DNA of 12,990 bases, from assembly GCA_964585325.1 (NCBI GenBank), contig CAZPCT010000031.1, forward strand, positions 1 to 12,990, in the 5' to 3' direction. Shown one piece after another: positions 1 to 7,138 of the stretch. Each line of letters begins with the position of its first letter. Position 1 is the first letter of the stretch. A program made the position numbers and the translations under genes. Source of the DNA: CAZPCT01 sp964585325 (GTDB lineage: Bacteria > Patescibacteriota > Minisyncoccia > JACQLN01 > CAZPCT01). Under the pieces are notes generated by a model that was given only the letters and a program-made list of their open reading frames with translations, searched no databases and was not told the DNA's origin.

Positions 1-975
1 TGGAATACCTTCTCGCACTGCAATCTTTTTAGCCTCCACCAACGTGATAACAGAATCGTACCCGAAGGACACAAAAGCAAGGCTTTCGGAATCGTTGCCA
101 AACTTCTCTCTGTACGTGCGCGCCAATTTATCGCCCTCCTCTACAAAGAGACCGGTGTAATGGAGGCCTTCTGCAGCGCCCCCTGCGTCTTGGATCTCAA
201 ATAACTGCACCCCGTCCGTTCCCAAAAGCTGTACATCAAGCCCCAGCTGAGATGCCTGGCTCATAAACACTCCGTTGACTGGTGGAATAAATGCGAAGTA
301 TACGCCATCAACTTGGTCATTTTTCATTTGCGTGATGTGGGTGCGAAAATCTCTTTCTGTAACCTGAAGACGATCAAGCCGGCTGATTGTGCCACCCCGC
401 TCTCTAAACTCCTCACCAAACGTCTCCATTAGAATATCAATAACGTTGTCTGAGTGCCCTATAATCGCAATGTTTCTCAAACCAAGCTGATTGTAGGCAT
501 AGTCAGCCATCTTTTCCGCGTTTTGCTCCTGGCTAAACCCTATGCTGAAAATATATTCACTGAACTCTTGTTTCAGTTCCTCTGTGCTATCCCACGCCAC
601 AAGTAACGGCGTTGTGTTGCTGTGAAAGATCCTTTCCATTGGCCGCGCCTCTTCTCCTGTTGCAGTAAAAGCGGCATCAACATTATCAATGGTCACAAGT
701 TTTGTGGCAGCAGACGCCGCCCGTGCTGGCAGAAACTGGTCGTCTTCCGCTATAAGCGTTACCTGATACCCTTCCTCTAAAAGCTCTTCAATGGCCAGGT
801 CCGCGCCGCGTTGTATCTCTTCTCCAATCGCCGCAAGATCGCCCGTGAGAGGCAATACGGCGCCAATCTTAATCGGCTCACCCTGTGCGGGTTCTGGCTG
901 GTTGTAGGCATACACCCCCCACACAATGAGTGCGAGGACGACGATGCCAAGAATAATTTTAGTTGTTTGGTTCAT
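1..975 (-). CDS. ABC transporter substrate-binding protein, Liv/HAAT type (fifth of five), 3' end cut by window
   Basis: Reads leftward from an ATG at 975 for 325 codons without a stop and leaves the window, so the C-terminal 40-50 residues are missing. It is a type I periplasmic-binding fold of the Peripla_BP_6 kind, the extracellular receptor of a branched-chain amino acid/amide ABC importer. The N-terminus MNQTTKIILG plus a hydrophobic stretch to about residue 23 forms a signal/anchor helix without a lipobox cysteine, followed by a Q/P/E/A linker (26-33). The mature domain opens with IKIGAVLPLTG (35-45) and carries the family motif RDFRTHI at 208-214 and a GYDSVITL helix near 305. It starts 3 bases after the stop of the preceding paralogue, with no Shine-Dalgarno. 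The binding loop near 104-110 (TATGEEA) differs from the sister proteins, so the ligand probably differs too; it cannot be named from sequence. Confidence 0.9.
   Translation of the reverse strand, partial: MNQTTKIILGIVVLALIVWGVYAYNQPEPAQGEPIKIGAVLPLTGDLAAIGEEIQRGADLAIEELLEEGYQVTLIAEDDQFLPARAASAATKLVTIDNVDAAFTATGEEARPMERIFHSNTTPLLVAWDSTEELKQEFSEYIFSIGFSQEQNAEKMADYAYNQLGLRNIAIIGHSDNVIDILMETFGEEFRERGGTISRLDRLQVTERDFRTHITQMKNDQVDGVYFAFIPPVNGVFMSQASQLGLDVQLLGTDGVQLFEIQDAGGAAEGLHYTGLFVEEGDKLARTYREKFGNDSESLAFVSFGYDSVITLVEAKKIAVREGIP
911..975 (-). repeat. Leader repeat, copy in fifth binding-protein gene
   Basis: First 65 coding bases of the fifth binding-protein gene. By eye about 53 of 65 bases match the copy at 3149-3213. 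It encodes the shared signal/anchor helix, and weaker similarity continues through the Q/P/E/A linker. Confidence 0.85.
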
Positions 976-978
976 GGT

Positions 979-2097
979 TTATTGGTTGAGTTCAACAGGT
1001 ACAAGTTGTCCGTCTGTGTACCGTAAGTATGCCGGATTAAGAATAATATTTCTATCCCCACCGAATCCTTCACTAATGAGAGCGCGATTTTCACTTGAGC
1101 CTTTTCGTATTTCCTCTATTACGCACTCAGCATCGCCGCGGGGGCACTCTTGCAAGGCTTCGTAGAGGTACATTGTCTCGTCATAGCCGTAAGCTGCCGC
1201 AAGATACTGGTCTGGCGACATGTCAGGGTATTCTTCCCTCATGCGCTCGGCAAACCAGTTGCTAATGAGCTGATCGTACGTAATCACCCCTTCAAGTGTT
1301 TCTGGCCGTACGTTTTCACGGGCCGACTCGGGAAAGTTATCTGTGACACCAAGCCCTGTCACAATGGGGGTGATCCAGTTAAGCTCTGCGCGCTGGCGGA
1401 AGAAGGCAACTGCATTTTCCTCGTAAAAAATGGAGATCACCGCGTCCACGTCTGCTTCGCGCGCCTTTGCAATGTCAGTGCGAAAATCGGTGGTGTCCAC
1501 CGGAAATTCATAGTAGCTGGTCACCACACTGGTCCCTTCAACCGCCCGTTCTATGCCCTGCTGGCACTCACTGGCAAAATCAAGCGTCATAAGAAAACCG
1601 CCCAAATGTAGAGAACCCTCTGCTACAAAATGGCGCGCCCCTTCGTAGCACTGCTTTTCAATATTGAAATAGGTTTTAAGAGCATACGGGTTCTGTTCCA
1701 GAATACTCTTGGTAGCAGACACAAAGAGAAGCGGAACCTCGTTTTCACGCGCAATGGGCGAGACGGCCGAAGAAGGCCCGGTAAAGGAGGTGAACATGCC
1801 CTCCACGCCATTCACGGTGATAAGTTTCTGTGCGGCAGAGGCGGATGTGCGTGCCTCGGTGGCGCCGTCCTCTATAAATAGCTCAACGTCCCCGCCGGCT
1901 GCCCGAATGTCACGTACGGCAAGTTGCGCACCAGCTTGTTCAGGCTCCCCCCAGTAAGCACCCCAGCCCGTCAGCGGCAGTACCGCGCCAATTTTCACCG
2001 TACCCTCCCGCGCCGGTTCACTGTTGTAGGCCACCACCCCCCACACAACAAGCGCGAGGACTACGATGCCGAGGATGATTTTTGGGGCTTGTTTCAT
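979..2097 (-). CDS. ABC transporter substrate-binding protein, Liv/HAAT type (fourth of five)
   Basis: A 372-residue Peripla_BP_6-type receptor for the adjacent LivH/LivM/LivG transporter. I chose ATG at 2097 rather than the GTG directly before it (2100), because MKQAPKIILG then aligns residue for residue with the leaders of its paralogues. The membrane helix spans about 7-23 and has no lipobox; VVA before Y24 could serve as a signal peptidase I site. VKIGAVLPLTG (34-44) starts the mature domain, TDFRTDIAKA (203-212) is the family motif, and AAYGYDETMYLYEAL (301-315) is the usual late helix. Cys318 and Cys325 flank a short acidic loop, a likely disulfide also seen in the first paralogue; Cys150 and Cys178 could pair as well. 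Its start lies 3 bases after the previous stop, so translation is probably coupled. The ligand is unknown. Confidence 0.93.
   Translation of the reverse strand: MKQAPKIILGIVVLALVVWGVVAYNSEPAREGTVKIGAVLPLTGWGAYWGEPEQAGAQLAVRDIRAAGGDVELFIEDGATEARTSASAAQKLITVNGVEGMFTSFTGPSSAVSPIARENEVPLLFVSATKSILEQNPYALKTYFNIEKQCYEGARHFVAEGSLHLGGFLMTLDFASECQQGIERAVEGTSVVTSYYEFPVDTTDFRTDIAKAREADVDAVISIFYEENAVAFFRQRAELNWITPIVTGLGVTDNFPESARENVRPETLEGVITYDQLISNWFAERMREEYPDMSPDQYLAAAYGYDETMYLYEALQECPRGDAECVIEEIRKGSSENRALISEGFGGDRNIILNPAYLRYTDGQLVPVELNQ
2033..2097 (-). repeat. Leader repeat, copy in fourth binding-protein gene
   Basis: First 65 coding bases of the fourth gene. About 57 of 65 match the copy at 4288-4352; the differences cluster at the two ends. 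This alignment also supports ATG 2097 as the start. Confidence 0.85.
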
Positions 2098-2100
2098 CAC

Positions 2101-3213
2101 TTATTTCACGTCCATAATTTGATTATTTTCTATCTTTTTCGCTGCTGGAGAGACACCAACCATATCCCCATTTTCATCAAACCCGTAGATACCTAGTGCT
2201 CCTTCAAAGTTTTGAAGGTCATATAGATAATCGCGCAATGCGTCTGGATTCTCTCCCGCCTCTTCAAGCGCTCCTTTCAGTATGTGGATAGCGTCATATG
2301 TGGCGGCAACCGCGAACTCAAAGTTGGGCTTGCCTCCAAATTGTTCCTCATATGCTTCAAAAAGCCGCCTTTTTACGGAGTTTTCAGCAACAGTGGGGTC
2401 GGCAAAAAAGATCATGCCCTGGGCTTCGGACGCGCCAAGGACATCACCGCTCGAGCCAAAGAAGTTGCCATAGAGCTGTCCCTTAAACCCTTGTTGTCTG
2501 ATTTGTTGGAGTACCGCAAGCCCCGTTGCAGGAAAGTTGGGATTGATCAATATTGCTTCGGGGTTCTGTGAGAGAATTTTAGAAACCTGCGTACGCACGT
2601 CACGTGAGTTTGGTTGATACCCCTCCTGAATTACCGTACCGCTGAATATGCCCAGAAAAGCGTCTCTCACCCCAACAGGATAATCGGTGAGCTCGGTTAT
2701 CACCCCCACCCTGTCATGCGAAGCTCCTATTGTCTCTGCCATTACACGCCCTGTATCTGTGTCAGAATATGAGTTTCTAAAAATATAATCTCCGGCATCC
2801 GTAACAGCAGGATGTGTTGGCCAAACTGCCAGCACGAGAACCTGATTTTCCTCTGCAACAGGCGCAACGGCAAGCGTTTCTGCAGAACAGACAGGTATAA
2901 GAATTTCTATTCCGTCACGAATGAGTTTTTGCGCAACAGTGGACGCTTCTTGTCCGTCACACTTTCCGTCTTCGTATACCATCTGCAACGGAATGCCGTT
3001 TATGCCTCCATTTTTATTTATTTCAGAAATTGCTATCTCTGCTGCATTTTTTTGCTCCTCTCCCCATGCAGCCCCGTCACCCGTTAATGGCCCAATGAAC
3101 CCAATTCTGATAGGCTCACCTTCCGCGGGCTTTGGTTGCGCAAGAACGTACACCCCCCACACCACAAGCGCGAGGACTATAATGCCGAGGATTATTTTTG
3201 TGGTTTGGTTCAT
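2101..3213 (-). CDS. ABC transporter substrate-binding protein, Liv/HAAT type (third of five)
   Basis: A 370-residue protein and the most LivJ/LivK-like of the five. After the shared leader (MNQTTKIILG, helix to about 25, no lipobox) come IRIGFIGPLTG (35-45), WGEEQKNAAEIAISEIN (50-66), a GGINGIPLQMVYEDGKCDG block (69-87) and AQKLI (94-98). These are typical of leucine/isoleucine/valine-binding proteins. Cys85 and Cys109 sit where LivJ-type proteins commonly have a disulfide. The usual DFRT motif is DVRTQVSKI here (205-213). FDENGD near 345-350 is the C-terminal motif of the family. It starts 8 bases after its upstream paralogue ends and shares with it an almost identical first 65 bases, although the mature parts are diverged. 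Role inferred: capture of an amino acid or related small ligand outside the membrane and delivery to LivH/LivM. Confidence 0.94.
   Translation of the reverse strand: MNQTTKIILGIIVLALVVWGVYVLAQPKPAEGEPIRIGFIGPLTGDGAAWGEEQKNAAEIAISEINKNGGINGIPLQMVYEDGKCDGQEASTVAQKLIRDGIEILIPVCSAETLAVAPVAEENQVLVLAVWPTHPAVTDAGDYIFRNSYSDTDTGRVMAETIGASHDRVGVITELTDYPVGVRDAFLGIFSGTVIQEGYQPNSRDVRTQVSKILSQNPEAILINPNFPATGLAVLQQIRQQGFKGQLYGNFFGSSGDVLGASEAQGMIFFADPTVAENSVKRRLFEAYEEQFGGKPNFEFAVAATYDAIHILKGALEEAGENPDALRDYLYDLQNFEGALGIYGFDENGDMVGVSPAAKKIENNQIMDVK
3149..3213 (-). repeat. Leader repeat, copy in third binding-protein gene
   Basis: First 65 coding bases of the third gene. It matches the copy at 4288-4352 at 62 of 65 positions, much closer than the rest of the two genes appears to be. 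Confidence 0.9.
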
Positions 3214-3221
3214 TGTGCTAC

Positions 3222-4352
3222 TTATTCAACGTCAACAAATTGGTTGTTTTGGATGGTCTTTATTTTAAATGCCACGTTCCCTATCTGTCTGTTTTCGTTA
3301 AAGTACAGGTCATCTGTCCCAATCCCCTCTGTGCGCACGTTCGCGAGTCTCTCTCTAAGCTCTGTTCCTGTCGCGCGCCCGTCCTTGAGCGCCTCAAACA
3401 GCATTTTAGCAGCATTGTAGGCGTTCACGAATGCGGGTCCTTCTGCCGCATCGGCTCCGTACCTGTCTGTGAATCTGTCCTGCACTTTTTGATACTCCTT
3501 ATCCCCCACATAATCTGGGAAGGAGTAGAACAAGCCGTCAAAGAGGCCTGGAAAGTTTTCTAGGTTTTCTTCATTTTGTGCGGATGTTGTGGAGTATACA
3601 GCAAGAGGAACGTCCTGCTCTCTAAACTGCTTCATCATGGGTCCTACCGAGCCAGTGTCCTGGAAGAGCGCAAGAATTGCCTGGGTGCTATTGGGATCCA
3701 CCTTCGCGATTACCGTTCTAAAATCATTTGTCCCAACCGGCACAGATGTCCTTTGCACCGTTATACCGTTTTGCTGCGCAACACTAATAAAAATGTCTGT
3801 AAACTTTGCATTAAACGCATCTTGGTCATGAATAGCCTGCACGTTCTGGACTCCGCTCTCCTTCATGTGCTCCACAAGGACCCGTGCCTCTTGTTCCTGC
3901 GGCCACCACGTAGAGAACGCAAACGAATAAGGATTTACCTCCCCCAAACTCTCAAACGCGGCGCTTGATGAGATGACTGGTATTTGCGCCTGCTCCGCAA
4001 TGGGATAGCCGCCCTGGAAGCTGTCACCCCAAGTAGGCCCTATGATTGCGTCAACTCTTTCTACCTCTATCAGCTTCTTCATGGCGTTTACAGTGGCCAG
4101 CCCTTCAGCCTCGGTATCCTCAATAACAAGCTCCACTGGGAAATTGAGCTCGTCCCTGTATTCATCAAGCACAAGTTCTACAGCCCGTATCTCTCCCTCT
4201 CCCCAGTTTGCCGCATACCCTGTCTGGCTTACCGCAAGCCCCAGCTTAAACACGTCTCCTTGCGCCGGTTCAGGCTGGCTGTACGCATACACGCCCCACA
4301 CAACAAGCGCGAGGACTATAATGCCGAGGATGATTTTTGTGGTTTGGTTCAT
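3222..4352 (-). CDS. ABC transporter substrate-binding protein, Liv/HAAT type (second of five)
   Basis: A 376-residue type I binding protein. The leader MNQTTKIILG with a helix to about 23 is nearly identical to those of paralogues three and five, followed by a QPEPAQGD linker (26-33). The mature fold starts at FKLGLAVSQTG (35-45). IIGPTWGDSFQGGYPIAEQ (103-121) corresponds to the first ligand-contact loop, NDFRTVIAKV (209-218) is the family motif, and FNENRQIGN (351-359) replaces the usual FDENGD. No cysteine is present in the mature part, unlike three of its sisters. Tryptophans at 109, 149 and 150 lie at or near the expected cleft; whether they contact the ligand is a guess. Start ATG follows the previous stop by 2 bases; no Shine-Dalgarno is visible. 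The ligand is unknown. Confidence 0.93.
   Translation of the reverse strand: MNQTTKIILGIIVLALVVWGVYAYSQPEPAQGDVFKLGLAVSQTGYAANWGEGEIRAVELVLDEYRDELNFPVELVIEDTEAEGLATVNAMKKLIEVERVDAIIGPTWGDSFQGGYPIAEQAQIPVISSSAAFESLGEVNPYSFAFSTWWPQEQEARVLVEHMKESGVQNVQAIHDQDAFNAKFTDIFISVAQQNGITVQRTSVPVGTNDFRTVIAKVDPNSTQAILALFQDTGSVGPMMKQFREQDVPLAVYSTTSAQNEENLENFPGLFDGLFYSFPDYVGDKEYQKVQDRFTDRYGADAAEGPAFVNAYNAAKMLFEALKDGRATGTELRERLANVRTEGIGTDDLYFNENRQIGNVAFKIKTIQNNQFVDVE
4288..4352 (-). repeat. Leader repeat, copy in second binding-protein gene
   Basis: First 65 coding bases of the second gene, the most upstream copy of the leader repeat. The first gene (start 5491) does not carry it. Confidence 0.9.
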
Positions 4353-4354
4353 TG

Positions 4355-5491
4355 TTAGTTTTCTAGACGTACAAATTCGCCGTTACGGACAGTCTTTAGG
4401 AAAAACTCATAAGAGACGTCTCCATTCTCATCAAACGAAAGAGGGCCAAGAATGGATGGGTGTCTGTCCAACCCAGAAAGATATTCCTGGATACAGGCGT
4501 TGTCCTTTCCGCATTCAATAAATGCCTCCACCATAAGCTTAAGACCCACATACCCTTCGGCCGCGTAGCCGTCCGGCTTTTTGTTATACTTCTTTTCAAA
4601 TACTTGGGTAAATTCGCTTGCTTCTGAACTTTCTGGGTCAAAAGCGTACGTGTAAATAAACCCTTCCGAAGTTTCAGGGGCATTGTCTATCAACACCGGG
4701 TCCTCACTTGCTCTAAAGCCAAGAAATTGAGCGTCAATACCCAGCTCATCCGCTTGGTTGAGAATGTTTGCGATGTTTGAAGCAAGTCCCGCCACATATA
4801 CGGCGTCTACTTCCGCTTGTCTTATCCGCGCGAGCTGCGTTCTAAAGTCGGACGCGTCAACAAGAAAACCCTCATTCAGCACCACCTCTGTTCCAGTGCC
4901 CGCAAGCTCCTCAGTGAGAGATTCCGTTATACTCACTCCAATATCATTTTGAAAGTAGAGGACCGCAAGTCGTTCATACCCCTGCTTGTTAATAAAGGAG
5001 GCCATTGGTGCGGCTTCCAGGTCAGTGGGCGCACTTGTTCTAAATGACAGATCGTTAGGAGTACTGTAGTCCGCAACAGAGGCTGAAACAGCCATCTGCA
5101 AAATACCGTCCTGCTCGGCCATCGGTTTAACGGAAAGAGCTATGGGGCTACCATGAGTTATAACAGCATCAATCATATTTTGCGCGCGCAGGCTTTGGTA
5201 TGCCTCCACTCCACCCTTGGGAGTATAAAAACTGTCTTGATGAAAAACTTCAAGTTTAAGGTTGGGGTATTCCTTAAGCAGTTCCTCTTGAGCAATTTCT
5301 ACCCCCTGGCGGGTCAATTCGCCATAATAAGAAGCATTACCACTCAGGGCCTCCACTGCGCCTACACGAAATACTTCATTTGGAACAGATGCCGGCTCTG
5401 CCAACGAAAAAAGTCCCCACAGCGCGAGGACCACAAGAATACCAATACCTACATAGGTCACCCACCTACACTCTGTAGAAGGTGTGTTCAT
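4355..5491 (-). CDS. ABC transporter substrate-binding protein, Liv/HAAT type (first of five)
   Basis: A 378-residue Peripla_BP_6-type receptor, the first binding protein after livG. Its leader differs from the other four: a polar start (MNTPSTECRW), then a membrane helix at about 11-30. Cys8 lies before the helix, so it is not a lipobox. The mature domain starts FRVGAVEALSG (41-51). Family features are DASDFRTQLARI (212-223), a YVGLKLMVEAFIEC helix (314-327), a probable Cys327-Cys333 disulfide loop and SFDENGD (352-358). It lies 51 bases after livG, the widest gap inside the transporter block. That gap has two T-runs but no hairpin, so I see no terminator. Because its leader is separate from the homogenised set, it may be the older member of the array; that is inference. 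Confidence 0.93.
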   Translation of the reverse strand: MNTPSTECRWVTYVGIGILVVLALWGLFSLAEPASVPNEVFRVGAVEALSGNASYYGELTRQGVEIAQEELLKEYPNLKLEVFHQDSFYTPKGGVEAYQSLRAQNMIDAVITHGSPIALSVKPMAEQDGILQMAVSASVADYSTPNDLSFRTSAPTDLEAAPMASFINKQGYERLAVLYFQNDIGVSITESLTEELAGTGTEVVLNEGFLVDASDFRTQLARIRQAEVDAVYVAGLASNIANILNQADELGIDAQFLGFRASEDPVLIDNAPETSEGFIYTYAFDPESSEASEFTQVFEKKYNKKPDGYAAEGYVGLKLMVEAFIECGKDNACIQEYLSGLDRHPSILGPLSFDENGDVSYEFFLKTVRNGEFVRLEN

Positions 5492-5542
5492 TGGTTAATT
5501 TTTACCAAAGATGTTGGAAAAAGTCAAAAAGTAGGCCCTATC

Positions 5543-6274
5543 TTACTCTCCCAAATACGCCTCTATCACGTCTTTCCGGGCAAGCACCTCGTCAGGATCT
5601 CCTTCTGCAAGAAGCGCACCGGCGTCAATAACAATCACGTGGTCTGAAAGCTTTCGTATCAGTTCCATATTGTGCTCCACTAACACCACCGTCTTCCCTT
5701 TTTTCTTAAGCTCTTCAAGAATGTCTGCCACCTTCTCAACCATTTCTGGAAAAAGGCCGGCAAACGGTTCGTCAAAAAGGATGATATCCGCGTCCATCGC
5801 AAGCACCCGGGCTATCTCAAGAAGCTTACGCTGCCCATAAGAGAGATTCGCGGCAAGTTCATTGCGCTTCTCCCACAGTCCTACGCGACGGAGCACCTCT
5901 TCAGCTTGCTGTGCGTGCAGGTCCTTGTAGCGCTCAAACAATGCACTCCATACGTTCCGCTCTGTCAGCGCTACCAGCACGTTATCCTGCACCTTCATTT
6001 GCTCAAAGAGACGTACATTCTGAAACGTGCGCGTGATTCCGTACGCGGCAACCTCGTGGGAATGAACTTTCTCAAGCGTGACGCCGCTCACCTGCACTGT
6101 GCCTTTGTCCAGAGGCACTAGCCCAGTAAGGAGGTTGATGAACGTGGTCTTGCCCGAACCGTTTGGCCCAATGACGCCCGTGATGCGCCCTGGTTCAAAC
6201 GCAACAGAAAGCTTGTTGACCGCGGTCACGCCCTCAAAGTGCTTTTCCAGATTGTGCGTACGCAGCAAGCTCAC
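5543..6274 (-). CDS. livG: Branched-chain amino acid-type ABC transporter ATP-binding protein LivG
   Basis: A 243-residue cytoplasmic ATPase that powers the LivH/LivM importer. All ABC motifs are intact: Walker A GPNGSGKTT (36-44), Q-loop Gln85 in TRTFQNVRLF (LivG type), signature LSYGQRKLLEIAR (144-156), Walker B IILFDEP (164-170) and H-loop His201 in LVEHN. The TRTFQN block and the length favour LivG over LivF. The start is GTG at 6274, overlapping the livM stop by 4 bases (GTGA), and is preceded by AAGGAG at a 10-base spacing, the best Shine-Dalgarno in the window. Known LivG pairs with LivF; no livF follows directly here. It could be beyond the left edge or elsewhere, or LivG could act as a homodimer. 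Confidence 0.96.
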   Translation of the reverse strand: MSLLRTHNLEKHFEGVTAVNKLSVAFEPGRITGVIGPNGSGKTTFINLLTGLVPLDKGTVQVSGVTLEKVHSHEVAAYGITRTFQNVRLFEQMKVQDNVLVALTERNVWSALFERYKDLHAQQAEEVLRRVGLWEKRNELAANLSYGQRKLLEIARVLAMDADIILFDEPFAGLFPEMVEKVADILEELKKKGKTVVLVEHNMELIRKLSDHVIVIDAGALLAEGDPDEVLARKDVIEAYLGE

Positions 6275-7137
6275 AGTTTGTATTCTCCTTTAAGTCCTTG
6301 CGGGCGGTAGAGCATTAAAAGGATAAGCAACAGGCCATACACCACTTGCCTCATCTGTGCGGCTATCTCTGACGGGAAGCCAACAAAGCGCAGGATTTCC
6401 GGCAACAGTATAAGAAAGACCGCCCCCCAAATGGAGCCCTGTAGATTAGCCAGTCCGCCCAGAATGACTATTGCCAAAATAAAGACGGACTCCATAAGCG
6501 CAAAGGAGGAGGGGTCCACAAACGTTATATACGTCGCAAACAGCGCGCCCGCAACAGAGGCCATAGCACCCGCAACAACAAAGATGGCGAGTTTGTACCA
6601 CACGGTGTGGTAGCCAAACACGCTGACCGCCTCCTCGTCTTCGCGGATAGCCTTGAGTACCCGCCCAAACGATGAGCGGACAATAAGGCGTGAGAGCGCC
6701 CACGTGAGAAGAACGTAGACAACAACAAGAATGAGAAACATCTCATTACTTGTAAACGAAAGCCCCCCTAGTTCGGGGCGGGGTATTCCCGGGATACCCA
6801 ACGGCCCGCGTGTTACCTCCTGCCAGTTAAGAAAAATACTGTAGACAATAATATTAAACCCAAACGAGCCAAGCGCGTAGTAGTCTTCCTTAAAACGGGA
6901 GAGGACAAGACCAATAAGAAAACTGGCCACTGCGGTAATGACAATTCCCGCAAGAACCGCGGGAAAGAAGCCTATGCCCGCGGTGGTAAGCAAGATAGCC
7001 GTCACATACGCGCCAATGCCAAAGAAGGCGGCGTGCGCCACTGAAAGAAGGCCCGTGTAGCCCACCACAAGGTTGAGGCTCAGTCCCAGACCGGCGTATA
7101 TCCCTATAAGAATAAGAAGGTGAACAAGATATGGCAT
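6271..7137 (-). CDS. livM: Branched-chain amino acid-type ABC transporter permease LivM
   Basis: A 288-residue integral membrane permease, one half of the translocation channel. The start shows the LivM signature LGLSLNLVVGYTGLLSVAHAA (about 17-37). A TRGPLGIPGIPRP loop (109-121) is the family's extracellular loop after the middle helices. FGRVLKAIREDEEAVSVFG (157-175) is the EAA-like coupling motif that contacts the ATPase. The C-terminus MLYRPQGLKG (275-284) is typical. Many hydrophobic segments are present, consistent with the usual 8-10 helices. ATG at 7137 comes 1 base after the livH stop and the end overlaps the livG start by 4 bases, so the three core genes are translationally coupled. 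The family mostly imports hydrophobic amino acids, but related systems import urea, amides or other small molecules, so the substrate is open. Confidence 0.96.
   Translation of the reverse strand: MPYLVHLLILIGIYAGLGLSLNLVVGYTGLLSVAHAAFFGIGAYVTAILLTTAGIGFFPAVLAGIVITAVASFLIGLVLSRFKEDYYALGSFGFNIIVYSIFLNWQEVTRGPLGIPGIPRPELGGLSFTSNEMFLILVVVYVLLTWALSRLIVRSSFGRVLKAIREDEEAVSVFGYHTVWYKLAIFVVAGAMASVAGALFATYITFVDPSSFALMESVFILAIVILGGLANLQGSIWGAVFLILLPEILRFVGFPSEIAAQMRQVVYGLLLILLMLYRPQGLKGEYKL
6285..6290 (-). promoter_or_regulatory. Ribosome binding site of livG
   Basis: AAGGAG on the minus strand, 10 bases before the GTG start at 6274 and inside the 3' end of livM. It supports the GTG start and translational coupling to livM. 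Most other starts in the window have no such site. Confidence 0.75.
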
Positions 7138-7138
7138 A

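Noticed and set aside
911..4352. Spaced repeats as a CRISPR array or insertion-sequence ends
   Set aside because: The four copies lie about 1.1 kb apart, are all in the same reading frame at gene starts and encode the leader peptide. There are no inverted ends or spacers.
4042..4521. 159-codon plus-strand open frame rich in Ser and Thr
   Set aside because: A shadow of receptors one and two; composition follows from their reversed codons.
5492..5542. Possible terminator between livG and the first receptor
   Set aside because: Two T-runs are present in the minus strand but no stable stem precedes them; the 4-bp arms seen leave only one base for a loop.
5153..5647. 164-codon plus-strand open frame across the first receptor and the livG end
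   Set aside because: Antisense to two well-supported genes, with no recognisable domain or start signal.
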